From NCBI RefSeq assembly GCF_003097615.1, contig NZ_QCZG01000002.1:1-64000 (forward strand): 64,000 bases of DNA, read 5' to 3'. The notes under the pieces are model-generated. The model was not told the origin of the DNA and did no database searches. It was given only the letters and a program-made list of their open reading frames with translations. Every line of letters starts with the position of its first letter. The first letter of the stretch is position 1. The stretch comes from Pueribacillus theae (GTDB lineage Bacteria > Bacillota > Bacilli > Bacillales > UBA6769). Both the position numbers and the translations under genes were made by a program. This document shows, one piece after another, positions 26,605-35,580 of this stretch.

Positions 26605-27135
26605 CTAATCCCCCATCTTATTCGACTTTTCAAGTGCAAGCAACGCTTTTTTCATCTCTAAGCCACCACGAAATCCCGTTAATTGGCCACTTTTAGCAAC
26701 GACTCGATGGCATGGAACAACAATCATTACCGGATTAGCTCCATTAGCCGCACCAACCGCCCGTACAGCTTTCGGATTGCCAATTTTATCAGCAACATCA
26801 GCGTAAGAAACGGTTTCTCCATAGGGGATATTTTGCAATGCCTTCCATACAGATTCTTGAAAAAGTGTACCTTTCAAGTCGAGAGGAACATCAAAGGATT
26901 TTCTTTTCCCATCGAAATATTCCTCCAGTTGGTAAACGTATGGACTAATGTTCTCTTTATTTTCTACAAGCATTGCGTTAGATCTGTTTTTATCTACCCA
27001 ATTTTTCAACTCGTCTATTCCATCATTTAAAGAACCAACAAAGCATAAACCTTTATCAGTTGCTGCAATAAAAATTGGCCAACCTTTGTGATTTATTTTT
27101 CCATAATAAACGGATTGATTTTGTTCATTTTTCAT
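26605..27135 (-). CDS. ogt: Methylated-DNA--protein-cysteine methyltransferase (Ogt/AdaB)
   Basis: 176 residues. Removes methyl groups from O6-methylguanine in a suicidal transfer to the cysteine of PCHRVV. GETVSYADVA and the AVRAVGAANGANP helix-turn-helix region are typical. Start overlaps the adaA end by 11 bases, which together with function argues for an adaA-adaB type operon as in B. subtilis. A longer in-frame reading upstream lies inside adaA and is not used. Confidence 0.93.
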   Translation of the reverse strand: MKNEQNQSVYYGKINHKGWPIFIAATDKGLCFVGSLNDGIDELKNWVDKNRSNAMLVENKENISPYVYQLEEYFDGKRKSFDVPLDLKGTLFQESVWKALQNIPYGETVSYADVADKIGNPKAVRAVGAANGANPVMIVVPCHRVVAKSGQLTGFRGGLEMKKALLALEKSNKMGD

Positions 27136-27703
27136 CTTTAAGCACCTTCTTTTTATTATTTTTTCTGTAATGACTGGGAGTCTGATTATTATTCTCTTTA
27201 AATAAAGTTGAAAATCGTGTAGCATTAGGAATCCCAACTAATCCACCAATTTCTTTTATAGGCAGGTCGGTTTGAACTAAATATTCTTTCGCCTTGTTCA
27301 TCCTAGTCTGTTGTAAATATTCCAACGGAGTGATTCCTTTTATACTTTTAAAAACACGATGCAGATGATAGGAACTGCCATGACAATGATCTGCTATATA
27401 ATCTAAGGTTAAAGGCTTTTGATAATTCTCTTTTATATACATTTCAACATGTGCTATCCATTCCTCATCGGGTAAACGACTACCACCTGATTTACACCTT
27501 TTACATGGTCTATATCCTGCTTCTAATGCATCTTCCGCGTGCCTGAAAATAGTGACATTATCAAAATTTGGTACCCTTGATTTACAAGAAGGCCTACAAA
27601 ATATTTTCGTTGTTTTTACTGCATAAAAGAATTGATTATCATGACGCTTATCATTTTCGATAATCGCCTTTTTTTGTTCTTCTGTTGGTTTTGTCATCAT
27701 CAT
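27125..27703 (-). CDS. adaA: Ada regulator: methylphosphotriester-DNA methyltransferase AdaA
   Basis: 192 residues. N-terminal zinc domain with the acceptor cysteine region FCRPSCKSR and CKRCK, then an AraC-type DNA-binding half with SSYHLHRVFKSIKGITPLEYLQQ. Methyl transfer from DNA phosphotriesters turns it into an activator of the adaptive response. ATG chosen after AGAGGTG. It has only the N-terminal Ada activity, the O6-guanine activity being in the next gene. Confidence 0.92.
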   Translation of the reverse strand: MMMTKPTEEQKKAIIENDKRHDNQFFYAVKTTKIFCRPSCKSRVPNFDNVTIFRHAEDALEAGYRPCKRCKSGGSRLPDEEWIAHVEMYIKENYQKPLTLDYIADHCHGSSYHLHRVFKSIKGITPLEYLQQTRMNKAKEYLVQTDLPIKEIGGLVGIPNATRFSTLFKENNNQTPSHYRKNNKKKVLKDEK

Positions 27704-27845
27704 GCCATCACCTCTAGTTAAATTGTACATTGATTACAGATAAAAAAAACATATACCAGCTTAAATAGCAAGATATGAAAACTTCCACAAAAAACGATTC
27801 CACCCTAAAGTAAGAGTATGAAATTTACTCAAAGTGTTTTAAAGG

Positions 27846-27918
27846 CAAACATTAGTAATACATTATCTTTAAAATGTTCGTTTTTTAATTGACAGCTTTC
27901 ACTCCTAACTGTTAAACT
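27846..27918 (+). promoter_or_regulatory. PurBox pair and promoter of the purS-Q-L-F transcript
   Basis: CAAACATT (27846-27853) faces AATGTTCG (27873-27880) with 19 bases between; the second box fits the PurBox consensus at 12 of 13 positions. A perfect -35 TTGACA (27889-27894) starts three bases after the box, exactly as at purC, with a weaker -10 TAAACT (27913-27918). This lies 380 bases upstream of purS, the distance expected for a leader transcript. Confidence 0.62.
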
Positions 27919-27954
27919 TACTGCAGATATTGTTAGAATAAATGAATAAAAAAT

Positions 27955-28020
27955 CTCGTATGCTATCAGGATATGGCCTAAAGAATCTACCCGGAAACCA
28001 TCAAAATTCCAGGCTGCGCG
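27955..28020 (+). ncRNA. Degenerate guanine (purine) riboswitch-like element
   Basis: Conserved aptamer landmarks occur in the right order and spacing: GGATATGG loop 2 (27969-27976), TCTACC J2/3 (27986-27991), a P3 stem CCGGAA/TTCC around an ACC-rich loop, then GGCTG where J3/1 should carry C74-U75. C74 would mean guanine specificity. P1 and P2 pair poorly, so it may no longer work. B. subtilis has a guanine riboswitch in the same place in the pur operon leader. Confidence 0.55.
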
Positions 28021-28109
28021 GCTTTCAAGTGCTGCCGTCATAAATTCGGAAAACCGTATTATAGGAGATTCGGGATGACGCAGAACCGAGGTATCCACAT
28101 TTCTTGACC

Positions 28110-28160
28110 AAGTTCGGAAAATGGCCGTTTAGGCTCTTTTTCTGGACTTTTATTGTTCTT
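28110..28160 (+). terminator. Leader terminator upstream of purS
   Basis: 12-bp stem with two G-U pairs (28110-28121 with 28138-28149) and an inner GGCC/GGCT stem, followed by TTATTGTTCTTT. It could be the expression platform of the upstream riboswitch-like element, although about 90 bases separate them. Confidence 0.5.
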
Positions 28161-28272
28161 TAAATCGAACAATAAAGGATAGTGTCACCCTTGAGCGATA
28201 TAACCCGGATATGCCTGCTTTGGCTTTATATAAATAGATTCTGATTAACGGCCTCGCCTATACTGCCTATCC
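28149..28272 (+). promoter_or_regulatory. Inverted repeat and possible structured leader before purS
   Basis: A 10-bp perfect inverted repeat TTTATTGTTC/GAACAATAAA (28149-28158, 28167-28176) overlaps the terminator tail. It is followed by a 96-base stretch closed by GGATAG/CTATCC (28177-28182, 28267-28272). Function unknown. Confidence 0.35.
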
Positions 28273-28298
28273 CAAAAAATTAGGAGGTTAATTTTCAT

Positions 28299-28538
28299 AT
28301 GAAAGCTACTGTATATGTCACAATTAAAGAGAACGTGCTTGACCCGAAAGGGAGCGCTGTTCAAGGTGCACTTCATTCGCTGGGTTTCGATGAAGTCAGC
28401 AAGGTACGCATTGGCAAATACTTGGAACTGGATCTAGACACGAATGACCGTGCTGCAGCCGAAATTCGAATTAAAGAGATGTGCGAATTATTGCTTGCTA
28501 ACACTGTTATCGAGGACTACAGATACGAATTGGCTTAA
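28299..28538 (+). CDS. purS: Phosphoribosylformylglycinamidine synthase subunit PurS
   Basis: 79 residues; small structural subunit that joins PurQ and PurL and helps ammonia pass between them. KATVYVTIKENVLDPKGSAV and SKVRIGKYLELDL are family motifs. TAGGAGG ribosome site. First gene of purS-purQ-purL-purF, the internal segment of the Bacillus pur operon, here directly behind the leader with purE, K, B and C missing. Confidence 0.96.
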   Translation: MKATVYVTIKENVLDPKGSAVQGALHSLGFDEVSKVRIGKYLELDLDTNDRAAAEIRIKEMCELLLANTVIEDYRYELA

Positions 28539-28562
28539 TCAATTTATAAGGAGGTATGATCC

Positions 28563-29261
28563 ATGAAATTTGCCGTTCTTGTCTTTCCAGGATCGAATTG
28601 CGATAAAGACATGTACAATGCTGTGAGAGACAGCATCCAGCAACCGGCTGACTACATCTGGCATACGGCGACGGATTTATCCGCATATGATTGCATATTG
28701 GTGCCAGGTGGATTCTCATTTGGCGACTACTTGCGCTGTGGAGCAATTGCGCGTTTTTCGCCAGTCATGAAAGCGCTCGTTGAAGCTGTCGAGAGAGGCA
28801 CTTATGTACTCGGCGTCTGCAACGGCTTCCAAATTTTGACCGAAGCCGGTTTGCTGCCCGGGGCTCTGCTGCGCAACAATACGTTAAAGTTTCGCTGCCA
28901 CCAAACGGCATTGATCGTCGAAAACAACAACACCCCGTTTACAACGGCTTACTCTCAGAACGAGGAAATCACCATTCCGATCGCGCACGGCGAAGGCAAT
29001 TATTATGTAGATGATGCAACGCTCGAAGAGATGCAGGCAAATAATCAAATTATTTTTCGCTACAAAAAAGGAGCTAATCCGAACGGATCGACCGACGATA
29101 TCGCGGGTGTGAGCAACAAGCGAGGCAACGTCATAGGTATGATGCCGCATCCAGAGAGAGCAGTGCATGAATTGCTCGGCTCAAGTGACGGCAGAAGAAT
29201 GTTCTATTCGATTTTAAACACATGGAGGGAAAAACATGGGGAAGCAACAGTTGTCCGATAA
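28563..29261 (+). CDS. purQ: Phosphoribosylformylglycinamidine synthase subunit PurQ (glutaminase)
   Basis: 232 residues, class I glutamine amidotransferase supplying ammonia to PurL. Cys86 in VLGVCNGFQ and His/Glu in [11 protein letters not shown] form the triad. AAGGAGG ribosome site 24 bases after purS. Overlaps purL by 26 bases. Base composition of the block is visibly GC-richer than hisH-hisF or the HxlR region. Confidence 0.97.
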   Translation: MKFAVLVFPGSNCDKDMYNAVRDSIQQPADYIWHTATDLSAYDCILVPGGFSFGDYLRCGAIARFSPVMKALVEAVERGTYVLGVCNGFQILTEAGLLPGALLRNNTLKFRCHQTALIVENNNTPFTTAYSQNEEITIPIAHGEGNYYVDDATLEEMQANNQIIFRYKKGANPNGSTDDIAGVSNKRGNVIGMMPHPERAVHELLGSSDGRRMFYSILNTWREKHGEATVVR

Positions 29262-31482
29262 AGAACCGACTGCAGACCAAATTGCGGAACAGAAAATTTA
29301 TAAACAGATGGGCGTTTCGGACGACGAGTACGAGAAAATTTGTTGTTTTCTCGGGCGCAAGCCGAATTACGTAGAAACCGGCATTTTCTCTGTTATGTGG
29401 TCCGAGCATTGTGCCTATAAAAACTCCAAGAACCTGTTAAAACGGTTCCCAACCAGCGGAGCGAAAGTGCTTATGGGACCGGGTGAAGGCGCTGGCATCG
29501 TTGATATTGGCGATGGACTAGCAGCTGCCTTCAAAATCGAATCCCATAACCACCCTTCTGCCATTGAACCATACGAGGGCGCAGCAACGGGTGTCGGAGG
29601 CATTGTTCGGGACATTTTCTCGATGGGCGCACGTCCGGTGGCGCTGCTTAACTCTCTTAGATTCGGTACATTAACGAATAGTCGCGCAAAATATTTATTT
29701 GAACACGTCATTTCCGGTATTGCCGACTACGGCAACTGCATCGGCATCCCGACAATCGGCGGAGAAGTGATGTTCGATGAAAGCTATGAAGGCAATCCTC
29801 TCGTCAACGTAATGTGCGTCGGCGTCATCGAACATGATAAAATCCAGCGCGGTGTCGCCAAGGGCGTCGGAAACCCCGTTTACTACGTCGGTCCGGCGAC
29901 GGGCAGAGACGGGATTCACGGCGCGACTTTTGCGTCTGAAGAATTGACGGAGTCGTCCGAAGCGAAGCGTCCGGCCGTGCAGGTTGGCGATCCTTTTATG
30001 GAGAAGCTCGTTATGGAAGCGTGCCTCGAGCTGATCGACACCGGCATTGTGCTCGGCATTCAAGATATGGGCGCAGCCGGTCTTACTTGCTCCTCGGCCG
30101 AAATGGCTTCCAAAGCAGGCAATGGCATGGAGTTATACCTCGACGAAGTACCGCAACGCGAAACGGGCATGACGCCATACGAAATGATGCTCTCTGAATC
30201 GCAGGAACGGATGCTGTTCGTTATCAATCAAAAGGATGAAGCGCAGGCGATGGAAATATTCGAACGTTGGGGTGTGATTTGCAAAAAGGTTGGAAAAGTG
30301 ACGGACGACGGTCGATTGAAACTTTTCCATAATGGTGAAATAGTCGGCGACATGCCGATTACGGCGCTCGTAGACGAGTGTCCGATCTATAATAAGCCAT
30401 CGAAAGTACCAGCCTATTACGAAACGAATGCTTCCGTCGATACACTGCGTTATGAGGAAGTAAAGGATTTGAATGGCGCATTGGCCAAAGTGCTGGCATC
30501 CCCGACTGTGGCAAATAAAGAGTGGGTTTACAATCAATATGACTATATGGTTAATACGTCCACCGCGGTTCCTCCTGGCTCCGACGCCGCTGTCGTGGCC
30601 ATTCGCGGCACGAAAAAAGCGCTGGCGATGACGACAGATTGCAACGGACGTTTTGTGTACCTCGATCCAGAAGTTGGCGGACGAATTGCCGTTGCGGAAG
30701 CTGCGCGCAATATCGTTTGTTCCGGCGCTGAGCCGTTGGCAATTACGGATAACCTGAACTTCGGAAACCCGGAAAAACCGGAAATTTTTTGGCAAATGGA
30801 GCATGCAGTTGAAGGCATGGCGGATGCTTGCCGAGTTCTGGAAACGCCTGTTGTCGGTGGGAATGTATCGCTCTATAACGAAACGCCGAAGGGCGCAATC
30901 TATCCGACGCCGGTCGTCGGCATGGTCGGCCTCATCCAAGACATTGATTATATCACAACACAAGGATTTAAAGACGAGGGTGACGTAATTGTCCTTGTTG
31001 GCGAAACGAAGGCAGAGATTGGCGGGTCCGAGTTTCAATACGCGGTGCATGGCGTGACGGAAGGCCATCCGCCGCAGATAGATCTCGCACTCGAGAAGAA
31101 GTTGCTTAGTGCTATCCTTAGCGCCATCCGTGAAGGGCTTGTCAAATCGGCGCACGATTTGTCGGAAGGCGGCCTGGCCGTCGCAGTAGCGGAATCGTGC
31201 ATGTCCGGCGAAGTCGGCGCATCGATCGACTTGGAAATTGGCCTGCGCCCAGACTTCGCATTGTTTAGCGAGAGCCAGTCGCGGATTCTACTTTCCACAT
31301 CACCGGATAAGGCCGATAAGCTACTAAGGCTTATCGCGTCACGTGATTTAAAGGTACAAACGATCGGGAAAGTAGAAGGCAAAACGCTGAACATCGCCGT
31401 TAACGGTGTGAGAGTCATCGAGTCACAAGTTCGGACACTAGAAGCTATTTGGAAGGACGAAATTCCATGTCAGATGAAGTAA
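29236..31482 (+). CDS. purL: Phosphoribosylformylglycinamidine synthase subunit PurL
   Basis: 748 residues, the small form that works with PurS and PurQ. Catalyses ATP-dependent conversion of FGAR to [52 protein letters not shown] and [14 protein letters not shown] are diagnostic. Starts inside purQ after GGAGGG and overlaps purF by 16 bases. A long antisense frame across the middle is a shadow. Confidence 0.97.
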   Translation: MGKQQLSDKEPTADQIAEQKIYKQMGVSDDEYEKICCFLGRKPNYVETGIFSVMWSEHCAYKNSKNLLKRFPTSGAKVLMGPGEGAGIVDIGDGLAAAFKIESHNHPSAIEPYEGAATGVGGIVRDIFSMGARPVALLNSLRFGTLTNSRAKYLFEHVISGIADYGNCIGIPTIGGEVMFDESYEGNPLVNVMCVGVIEHDKIQRGVAKGVGNPVYYVGPATGRDGIHGATFASEELTESSEAKRPAVQVGDPFMEKLVMEACLELIDTGIVLGIQDMGAAGLTCSSAEMASKAGNGMELYLDEVPQRETGMTPYEMMLSESQERMLFVINQKDEAQAMEIFERWGVICKKVGKVTDDGRLKLFHNGEIVGDMPITALVDECPIYNKPSKVPAYYETNASVDTLRYEEVKDLNGALAKVLASPTVANKEWVYNQYDYMVNTSTAVPPGSDAAVVAIRGTKKALAMTTDCNGRFVYLDPEVGGRIAVAEAARNIVCSGAEPLAITDNLNFGNPEKPEIFWQMEHAVEGMADACRVLETPVVGGNVSLYNETPKGAIYPTPVVGMVGLIQDIDYITTQGFKDEGDVIVLVGETKAEIGGSEFQYAVHGVTEGHPPQIDLALEKKLLSAILSAIREGLVKSAHDLSEGGLAVAVAESCMSGEVGASIDLEIGLRPDFALFSESQSRILLSTSPDKADKLLRLIASRDLKVQTIGKVEGKTLNIAVNGVRVIESQVRTLEAIWKDEIPCQMK

Positions 31483-32903
31483 ATTGGTCAGGAGATTATT
31501 ATAACGAAGGCATGAACGCGAAGAACTCCATTTTCGATAAACTTGGCGAGGAGTGCGGCGTGTTCGGTGTCTGGGGCCATCCTGATGCTGCGCAGCTCTG
31601 CTACTATGGGTTGCATGCGCTTCAACACCGGGGACAGGAAAGCGCTGGCATCTGCACGAATAATCAAGGAGAATTTCATTATTCACGCGGTATGGGTCTC
31701 GTAAAGGAAGTGTTCAACGAGTCTAACCTTCACGATCTGACTGGTCATAGTGCTATCGGGCATGTGCGTTATTCAACGGCAGGCGAAAGCAAGCTGGCCA
31801 ATGCGCAGCCGCTCATATTCAAATACCGCGAAGGCGACCTTGCGATTGCAACAAACGGTAATATTGTCAACGCCTTGGAAATCAAATCAAGACTTGAAAA
31901 ATCTGGCTCCATCTTCCAAACGTCATCTGACACGGAGGTGCTGGCCCACCTGATTTCCCGTTCTAAGCACGATGATATTGTTGAAGCTGTCAAGGACGCA
32001 CTGTCCCAGCTCGTCGGAGCATTTGCGTTCCTCATACTGACAAACGACAAACTGATCGCCGCAAGCGATCCGAACGGCATTCGGCCGTTTACGATTGCAC
32101 AGCTAGGAAGTGCGTACTTATTCGCATCGGAAACTTGTGCGTTCGATGTGGTCGGCGCCACCTACTTACGCGATGTTCTGCCGGGCGAGTTGCTTGTGCT
32201 TGATCGCAAAAACGTTATGTGCAAAGACAGCTTCGCAAAGCCATCACGCCATGCGATATGCGCGATGGAATATGTGTATTTTGCCCGTCCAGATTCGGAT
32301 ATTAATGGTATTAACATTCACTCGGCGCGTAAGCGAATGGGCAAAAAACTTGCAAAAGAATCGTTTATTTCTGCCGATATCGTTACGGGCGTGCCGGATT
32401 CGTCGATCTCAGCGGCAATCGGGTTTGCAGAACAGACCGGAATTCCTTACGAGATTGGCCTGATTAAAAACCGTTATATCGGCCGGACTTTTATCCAGCC
32501 TAGCCAAGAGTTACGAGAACAAGGAGTCAAAATGAAGCTTAGCGCGGTCCGCAAAGTTGTGGAAGGCAAACGAGTCGTCTTGATTGACGACTCCATCGTA
32601 CGTGGTACGACGTCGCTACGGATCGTTAACCTTCTACGCGAGGCAGGCGCTACGGAGGTGCACGTGCGCATTTCGTCGCCGCCTTTTATAAACCCGTGCT
32701 TTTACGGCATTGACACGCCGGAGCGAAAAGATCTGATTGCCGCGACACTTACGCTTGAAGAAATGTGCAGAAAGATAAATGCGGACTCGTTATATTTTCT
32801 AAGCAAAACAGGTATGCTCGAATCTATAAATTTCATGCCACAGGGGGTCAACAGGGGCTGCTGTACAGCTTGTTTCGACAATTCGTATCCAACTAAAAAA
32901 TAA
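31467..32903 (+). CDS. purF: Amidophosphoribosyltransferase PurF
   Basis: 478 residues; first committed step of purine synthesis, PRPP plus glutamine to phosphoribosylamine. An unusually long propeptide of 29 residues precedes the N-terminal nucleophile Cys30 (EECGVFG), against 11 in B. subtilis. PRPP loop [14 protein letters not shown] and conserved cysteines ([18 protein letters not shown]) of the iron-sulfur type are present. GGAAGGA ribosome site; starts within the purL end. The next genes of the normal operon (purM, N, H, D) are absent. Confidence 0.96.
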   Translation: MSDEVNWSGDYYNEGMNAKNSIFDKLGEECGVFGVWGHPDAAQLCYYGLHALQHRGQESAGICTNNQGEFHYSRGMGLVKEVFNESNLHDLTGHSAIGHVRYSTAGESKLANAQPLIFKYREGDLAIATNGNIVNALEIKSRLEKSGSIFQTSSDTEVLAHLISRSKHDDIVEAVKDALSQLVGAFAFLILTNDKLIAASDPNGIRPFTIAQLGSAYLFASETCAFDVVGATYLRDVLPGELLVLDRKNVMCKDSFAKPSRHAICAMEYVYFARPDSDINGINIHSARKRMGKKLAKESFISADIVTGVPDSSISAAIGFAEQTGIPYEIGLIKNRYIGRTFIQPSQELREQGVKMKLSAVRKVVEGKRVVLIDDSIVRGTTSLRIVNLLREAGATEVHVRISSPPFINPCFYGIDTPERKDLIAATLTLEEMCRKINADSLYFLSKTGMLESINFMPQGVNRGCCTACFDNSYPTKK

Positions 32904-32907
32904 GTTA

Positions 32908-32936
32908 AAGCCTCTGGCGGACGGATGCCGAGGCTT
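32908..32936. terminator. Terminator between purF and trpE(G)
   Basis: 7-bp stem AAGCCTC/GAGGCTT just after the purF stop, between convergent genes. The T-tail is weak, so termination may be partial. Confidence 0.55.
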
Positions 32937-32999
32937 AATTGATTTGTTAATGTTTTTAGTTTTTATCTTCCCCTCTCTATTGGACTATGTCCCATAAGC

Positions 33000-35183
33000 T
33001 CAGCAACATATGCTGTTGAGCTGAGAGATAGTGTTTTTTATTAATTTAAAACCTACTTCTTCGCGCATGGTGGCAATGGATTCAGGATGAAATTGTACCG
33101 CGGTAATTGGCAATGATTTATGCTCGATTCCCACAGCAATCCCATCTTCTGAAGCTGCAATAACATTCAAACAACTCGGCAGTTCTTTCGCATATAAAGA
33201 ATGGTATCGCCCGACTTGGAATTCTTGGGGCAATCCATCCCAAATTGGGCTTATCCCATTGGTTTTTACTAAAGAGATTTTGCCATGCTGTGGGTAATCT
33301 AAAATACCCAAGGTTCCCCCAAAATACTCAACAATTCCTTGCAGTCCCAAACAAACGCCAAAAATAGGTGTTTGCTTCTCAAGACAAAGCGCAATGGTCT
33401 CATTTAATGCAAATTGCGATGGTCGTCCAGGTCCCGGAGACAGCACAACCATATCAAACGTTTTTTCTTTCAAAACTTCTCGTGCATAGGGTGCGCGCAG
33501 GGTAATGACGTTCGCCCCTGTCTGCTTAATATAATTTGATAACGTATGGACAAATGAATCTTCATGATCAACAAGCAAAATATTTTTGCCCTGTCCTACA
33601 TTGGATTCAATCGATTTGGGTTTTACCCTTTCCGTCGTATTGGATTCGCGCACAGCTTGAACAAGAGCCGCTGCTTTGGTGAGAGTCTCCTGTTCTTCTT
33701 CATCCGGCACAGAATCATAAAGCAGTGTAGCGCCAACGCGGATTTGTGCAACACCATCTTTAATTCTGATGGTTCGTAACGTCAACCCAGTATTCAAATC
33801 CCCTTTAAAGGTGAAATAGCCCACGGCTCCCCCGTACCAGTTTCGAGGGGAAGTTTCATGATGTTCAATCCATTGAATAGCAGCGCGCTTAGGTGCACCT
33901 GTGACTGTTACTGCCCACATGTGAGACATAAACGCATCCAATGCGTCAAATTCAGGGCGCAAAACCCCCTCCACGTGATCGACGGTATGAATGAGGTGGG
34001 AGTATAATTCAATTTGTCTCCGTCCGATTACAGTAACAGAACCAGGTTCGCAAACACGCGATTTATCGTTGCGATCCACATCGGTACACATCGTCAGCTC
34101 GGATTCATCTTTCGCTGAATTTAATAGATCTCTAATTCGATCTGAGTCTTCAATCGCATTTTTCCCGCGTTTTATCGTACCCGATATCGGACAGGTTTCT
34201 ACTCTTTTTCCCTCCACTCTGACGTACATTTCGGGGGAAGAGCCAATCAAAAATTCGTCTCCTAAATTAATCATGAACCCGTAAGGACTGGGATTGATGT
34301 CCTGCAGCCGGGAAAATACTTTTGATGGGAGACTGGAGCACGTTTCAAAGAGCGTATGAGATGGAACAACTTCAAATAAATCCCCTACTTTGAAAGATTT
34401 AATTGCTTCACGTACCAAATTTGCGTAACTGCCTTGGGTATAACATTCTGAAGGCAATTTCCCATTTAACCTCGGCTGCCGAAACTCTCCGCTTCTTTCC
34501 AATCCATTCGTTTTCTCGCCATCGCAACTAAACTCATAAGAAAATTGATAAGCGGAATTCATATGATGATCAACGATAATGATTTCGTCGGGAAGATAAA
34601 GGATCGCATCCGATTCACTGCTGTCTCTTTTGTGCTTTAGCTCCATAGGTTCAAATTGAAATACGAGATCATATCCGAACGCGCCATACAAACCAAGAAA
34701 GCTATCGTCAGGGGAATAAAAAAGCTCCTTAATTGCACGGATGACAGAAAAAATGGAAGACTGTTTCGTTCTTTCATCTTCATTGAAAGTCTCTAGATTG
34801 ATGCTTATGTTTCCAGAAATGCCGTTTTCATCATTTTCATCATACCTGACATTTTCAACGTCGGCGGTCTGCTTCAAACTAGAGAAGATAGATTTTAATA
34901 AAACGTCTCCTCTGGTATTATTGGAAACAATACAGAAACGATTACGATTCGCTTTCAGTTCTAATATAGGGTTCTTAAAACCAATGTCCCAACGCGAATA
35001 ACGCCCGGGATATTCATAACCGCTGGAAAACAATGCACCTTTTCTATAATCTAATTCTTCCAAAATAGCTTGCTTTGCCGTTGAAAAATCAATTTGTTCC
35101 AAATTGCGGGTTACCTTGATGTTTCCTTTGGTAATGTAGACTTGTTGGTGGGGAGAAGAAATAAACGATGACAAAATACTCAT
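33000..35183 (-). CDS. trpE(G): Fused anthranilate synthase TrpE(G)
   Basis: 727 residues. Component I chorismate-binding domain (about 1-510) followed by a class I glutaminase domain (about 530-727) in one chain, as in Rhizobium-type TrpE(G) of similar length; Bacillus normally has separate TrpE and PabA. Motifs: SSGYEYPGRYSRWD, GLYGAFGYDLVFQFE, CPISGTIKRG, CTDVDRNDKSRVCEPGSV, PRNWYGGAVGYF, then GVCLGLQ (nucleophile) and VQFHPES. Makes anthranilate for tryptophan or a secondary product. No other trp gene is near. AGGAGG ribosome site can be masked by a leader hairpin. Convergent with purF. Confidence 0.92.
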   Translation of the reverse strand: MSILSSFISSPHQQVYITKGNIKVTRNLEQIDFSTAKQAILEELDYRKGALFSSGYEYPGRYSRWDIGFKNPILELKANRNRFCIVSNNTRGDVLLKSIFSSLKQTADVENVRYDENDENGISGNISINLETFNEDERTKQSSIFSVIRAIKELFYSPDDSFLGLYGAFGYDLVFQFEPMELKHKRDSSESDAILYLPDEIIIVDHHMNSAYQFSYEFSCDGEKTNGLERSGEFRQPRLNGKLPSECYTQGSYANLVREAIKSFKVGDLFEVVPSHTLFETCSSLPSKVFSRLQDINPSPYGFMINLGDEFLIGSSPEMYVRVEGKRVETCPISGTIKRGKNAIEDSDRIRDLLNSAKDESELTMCTDVDRNDKSRVCEPGSVTVIGRRQIELYSHLIHTVDHVEGVLRPEFDALDAFMSHMWAVTVTGAPKRAAIQWIEHHETSPRNWYGGAVGYFTFKGDLNTGLTLRTIRIKDGVAQIRVGATLLYDSVPDEEEQETLTKAAALVQAVRESNTTERVKPKSIESNVGQGKNILLVDHEDSFVHTLSNYIKQTGANVITLRAPYAREVLKEKTFDMVVLSPGPGRPSQFALNETIALCLEKQTPIFGVCLGLQGIVEYFGGTLGILDYPQHGKISLVKTNGISPIWDGLPQEFQVGRYHSLYAKELPSCLNVIAASEDGIAVGIEHKSLPITAVQFHPESIATMREEVGFKLIKNTISQLNSICC

Positions 35184-35192
35184 GTGAATTGA

Positions 35193-35254
35193 CCTCCTGT
35201 ATATTTAGAGGAGAACAGGAGCAACCGCGGAGATAATTATTTTATTAAAATAAT
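35193..35254 (-). promoter_or_regulatory. trpE(G) leader: ribosome-site hairpin and AT palindrome
   Basis: CTCCTGT (minus strand, 35221-35215) pairs perfectly with ACAGGAG (35200-35194), which includes the AGGAGG ribosome site (35198-35193), so translation could be shut by this stem. Upstream is a 19-bp palindrome ATTATTTTA-T-TAAAATAAT (35236-35254), a possible operator. The rest of 35255-35512 shows nothing I recognise. Confidence 0.45.
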
Positions 35255-35512
35255 AATCAAAAAATACATCTCTCAACTGGTCTCAGCTTTTCAAACTCGG
35301 CAAATCTGTTCTCGTCTCAACTGTTTTAAGCTTAACCGATTGTTTTGATTTTATCAATACAAAATATGGCCCTGCTTCAATCTAAGCAATAGTCTTTTAA
35401 TTTCGCTCTTCTTTTCGGTTTTAAATTCAAACTTCTTCAAAAAAGGTACCCTCATATCAAGTTTGTGACCGTACCGATCAAGTTTCATTTTCTTGAAGTT
35501 AGGAAACAAGTA

Positions 35513-35535
35513 AAGGGAAGGCTGAGCCTTCCCTT
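35513..35535 (-). terminator. lysA terminator
   Basis: 10-bp perfect stem AAGGGAAGGC/GCCTTCCCTT with a 3-base loop, 45 bases after the lysA stop. The T-tail is short on the minus strand. Confidence 0.7.
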
Positions 35536-35580
35536 ATATTTCTTTAAAATTTGCTTTCAAGATAGAGAAAAACAACCGCT

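Noticed and set aside
27829-28098. Open frame on the minus strand upstream of purS
   Set aside because: It covers the PurBox, promoter and riboswitch-like element on the other strand. A slight likeness to a methyltransferase N terminus did not hold beyond a dozen residues.
28149-28176. LexA (SOS) box upstream of purS
   Set aside because: The half-sites are GTTC..GAAC, the reverse of the CGAAC-N4-GTTCG order needed, with a longer spacer.
30133-31155. Long open frame antisense to purL (340 codons)
   Set aside because: It lies wholly opposite a well-conserved gene, is rich in Arg/His as expected of a complementary frame of GC-rich coding DNA, and has no ribosome site.
35200-35240. T-box-like ACCGCGG in the trpE(G) leader
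   Set aside because: It is on the strand opposite to the gene, the rest of the T-box consensus is absent, and no specifier stem or downstream gene fits.
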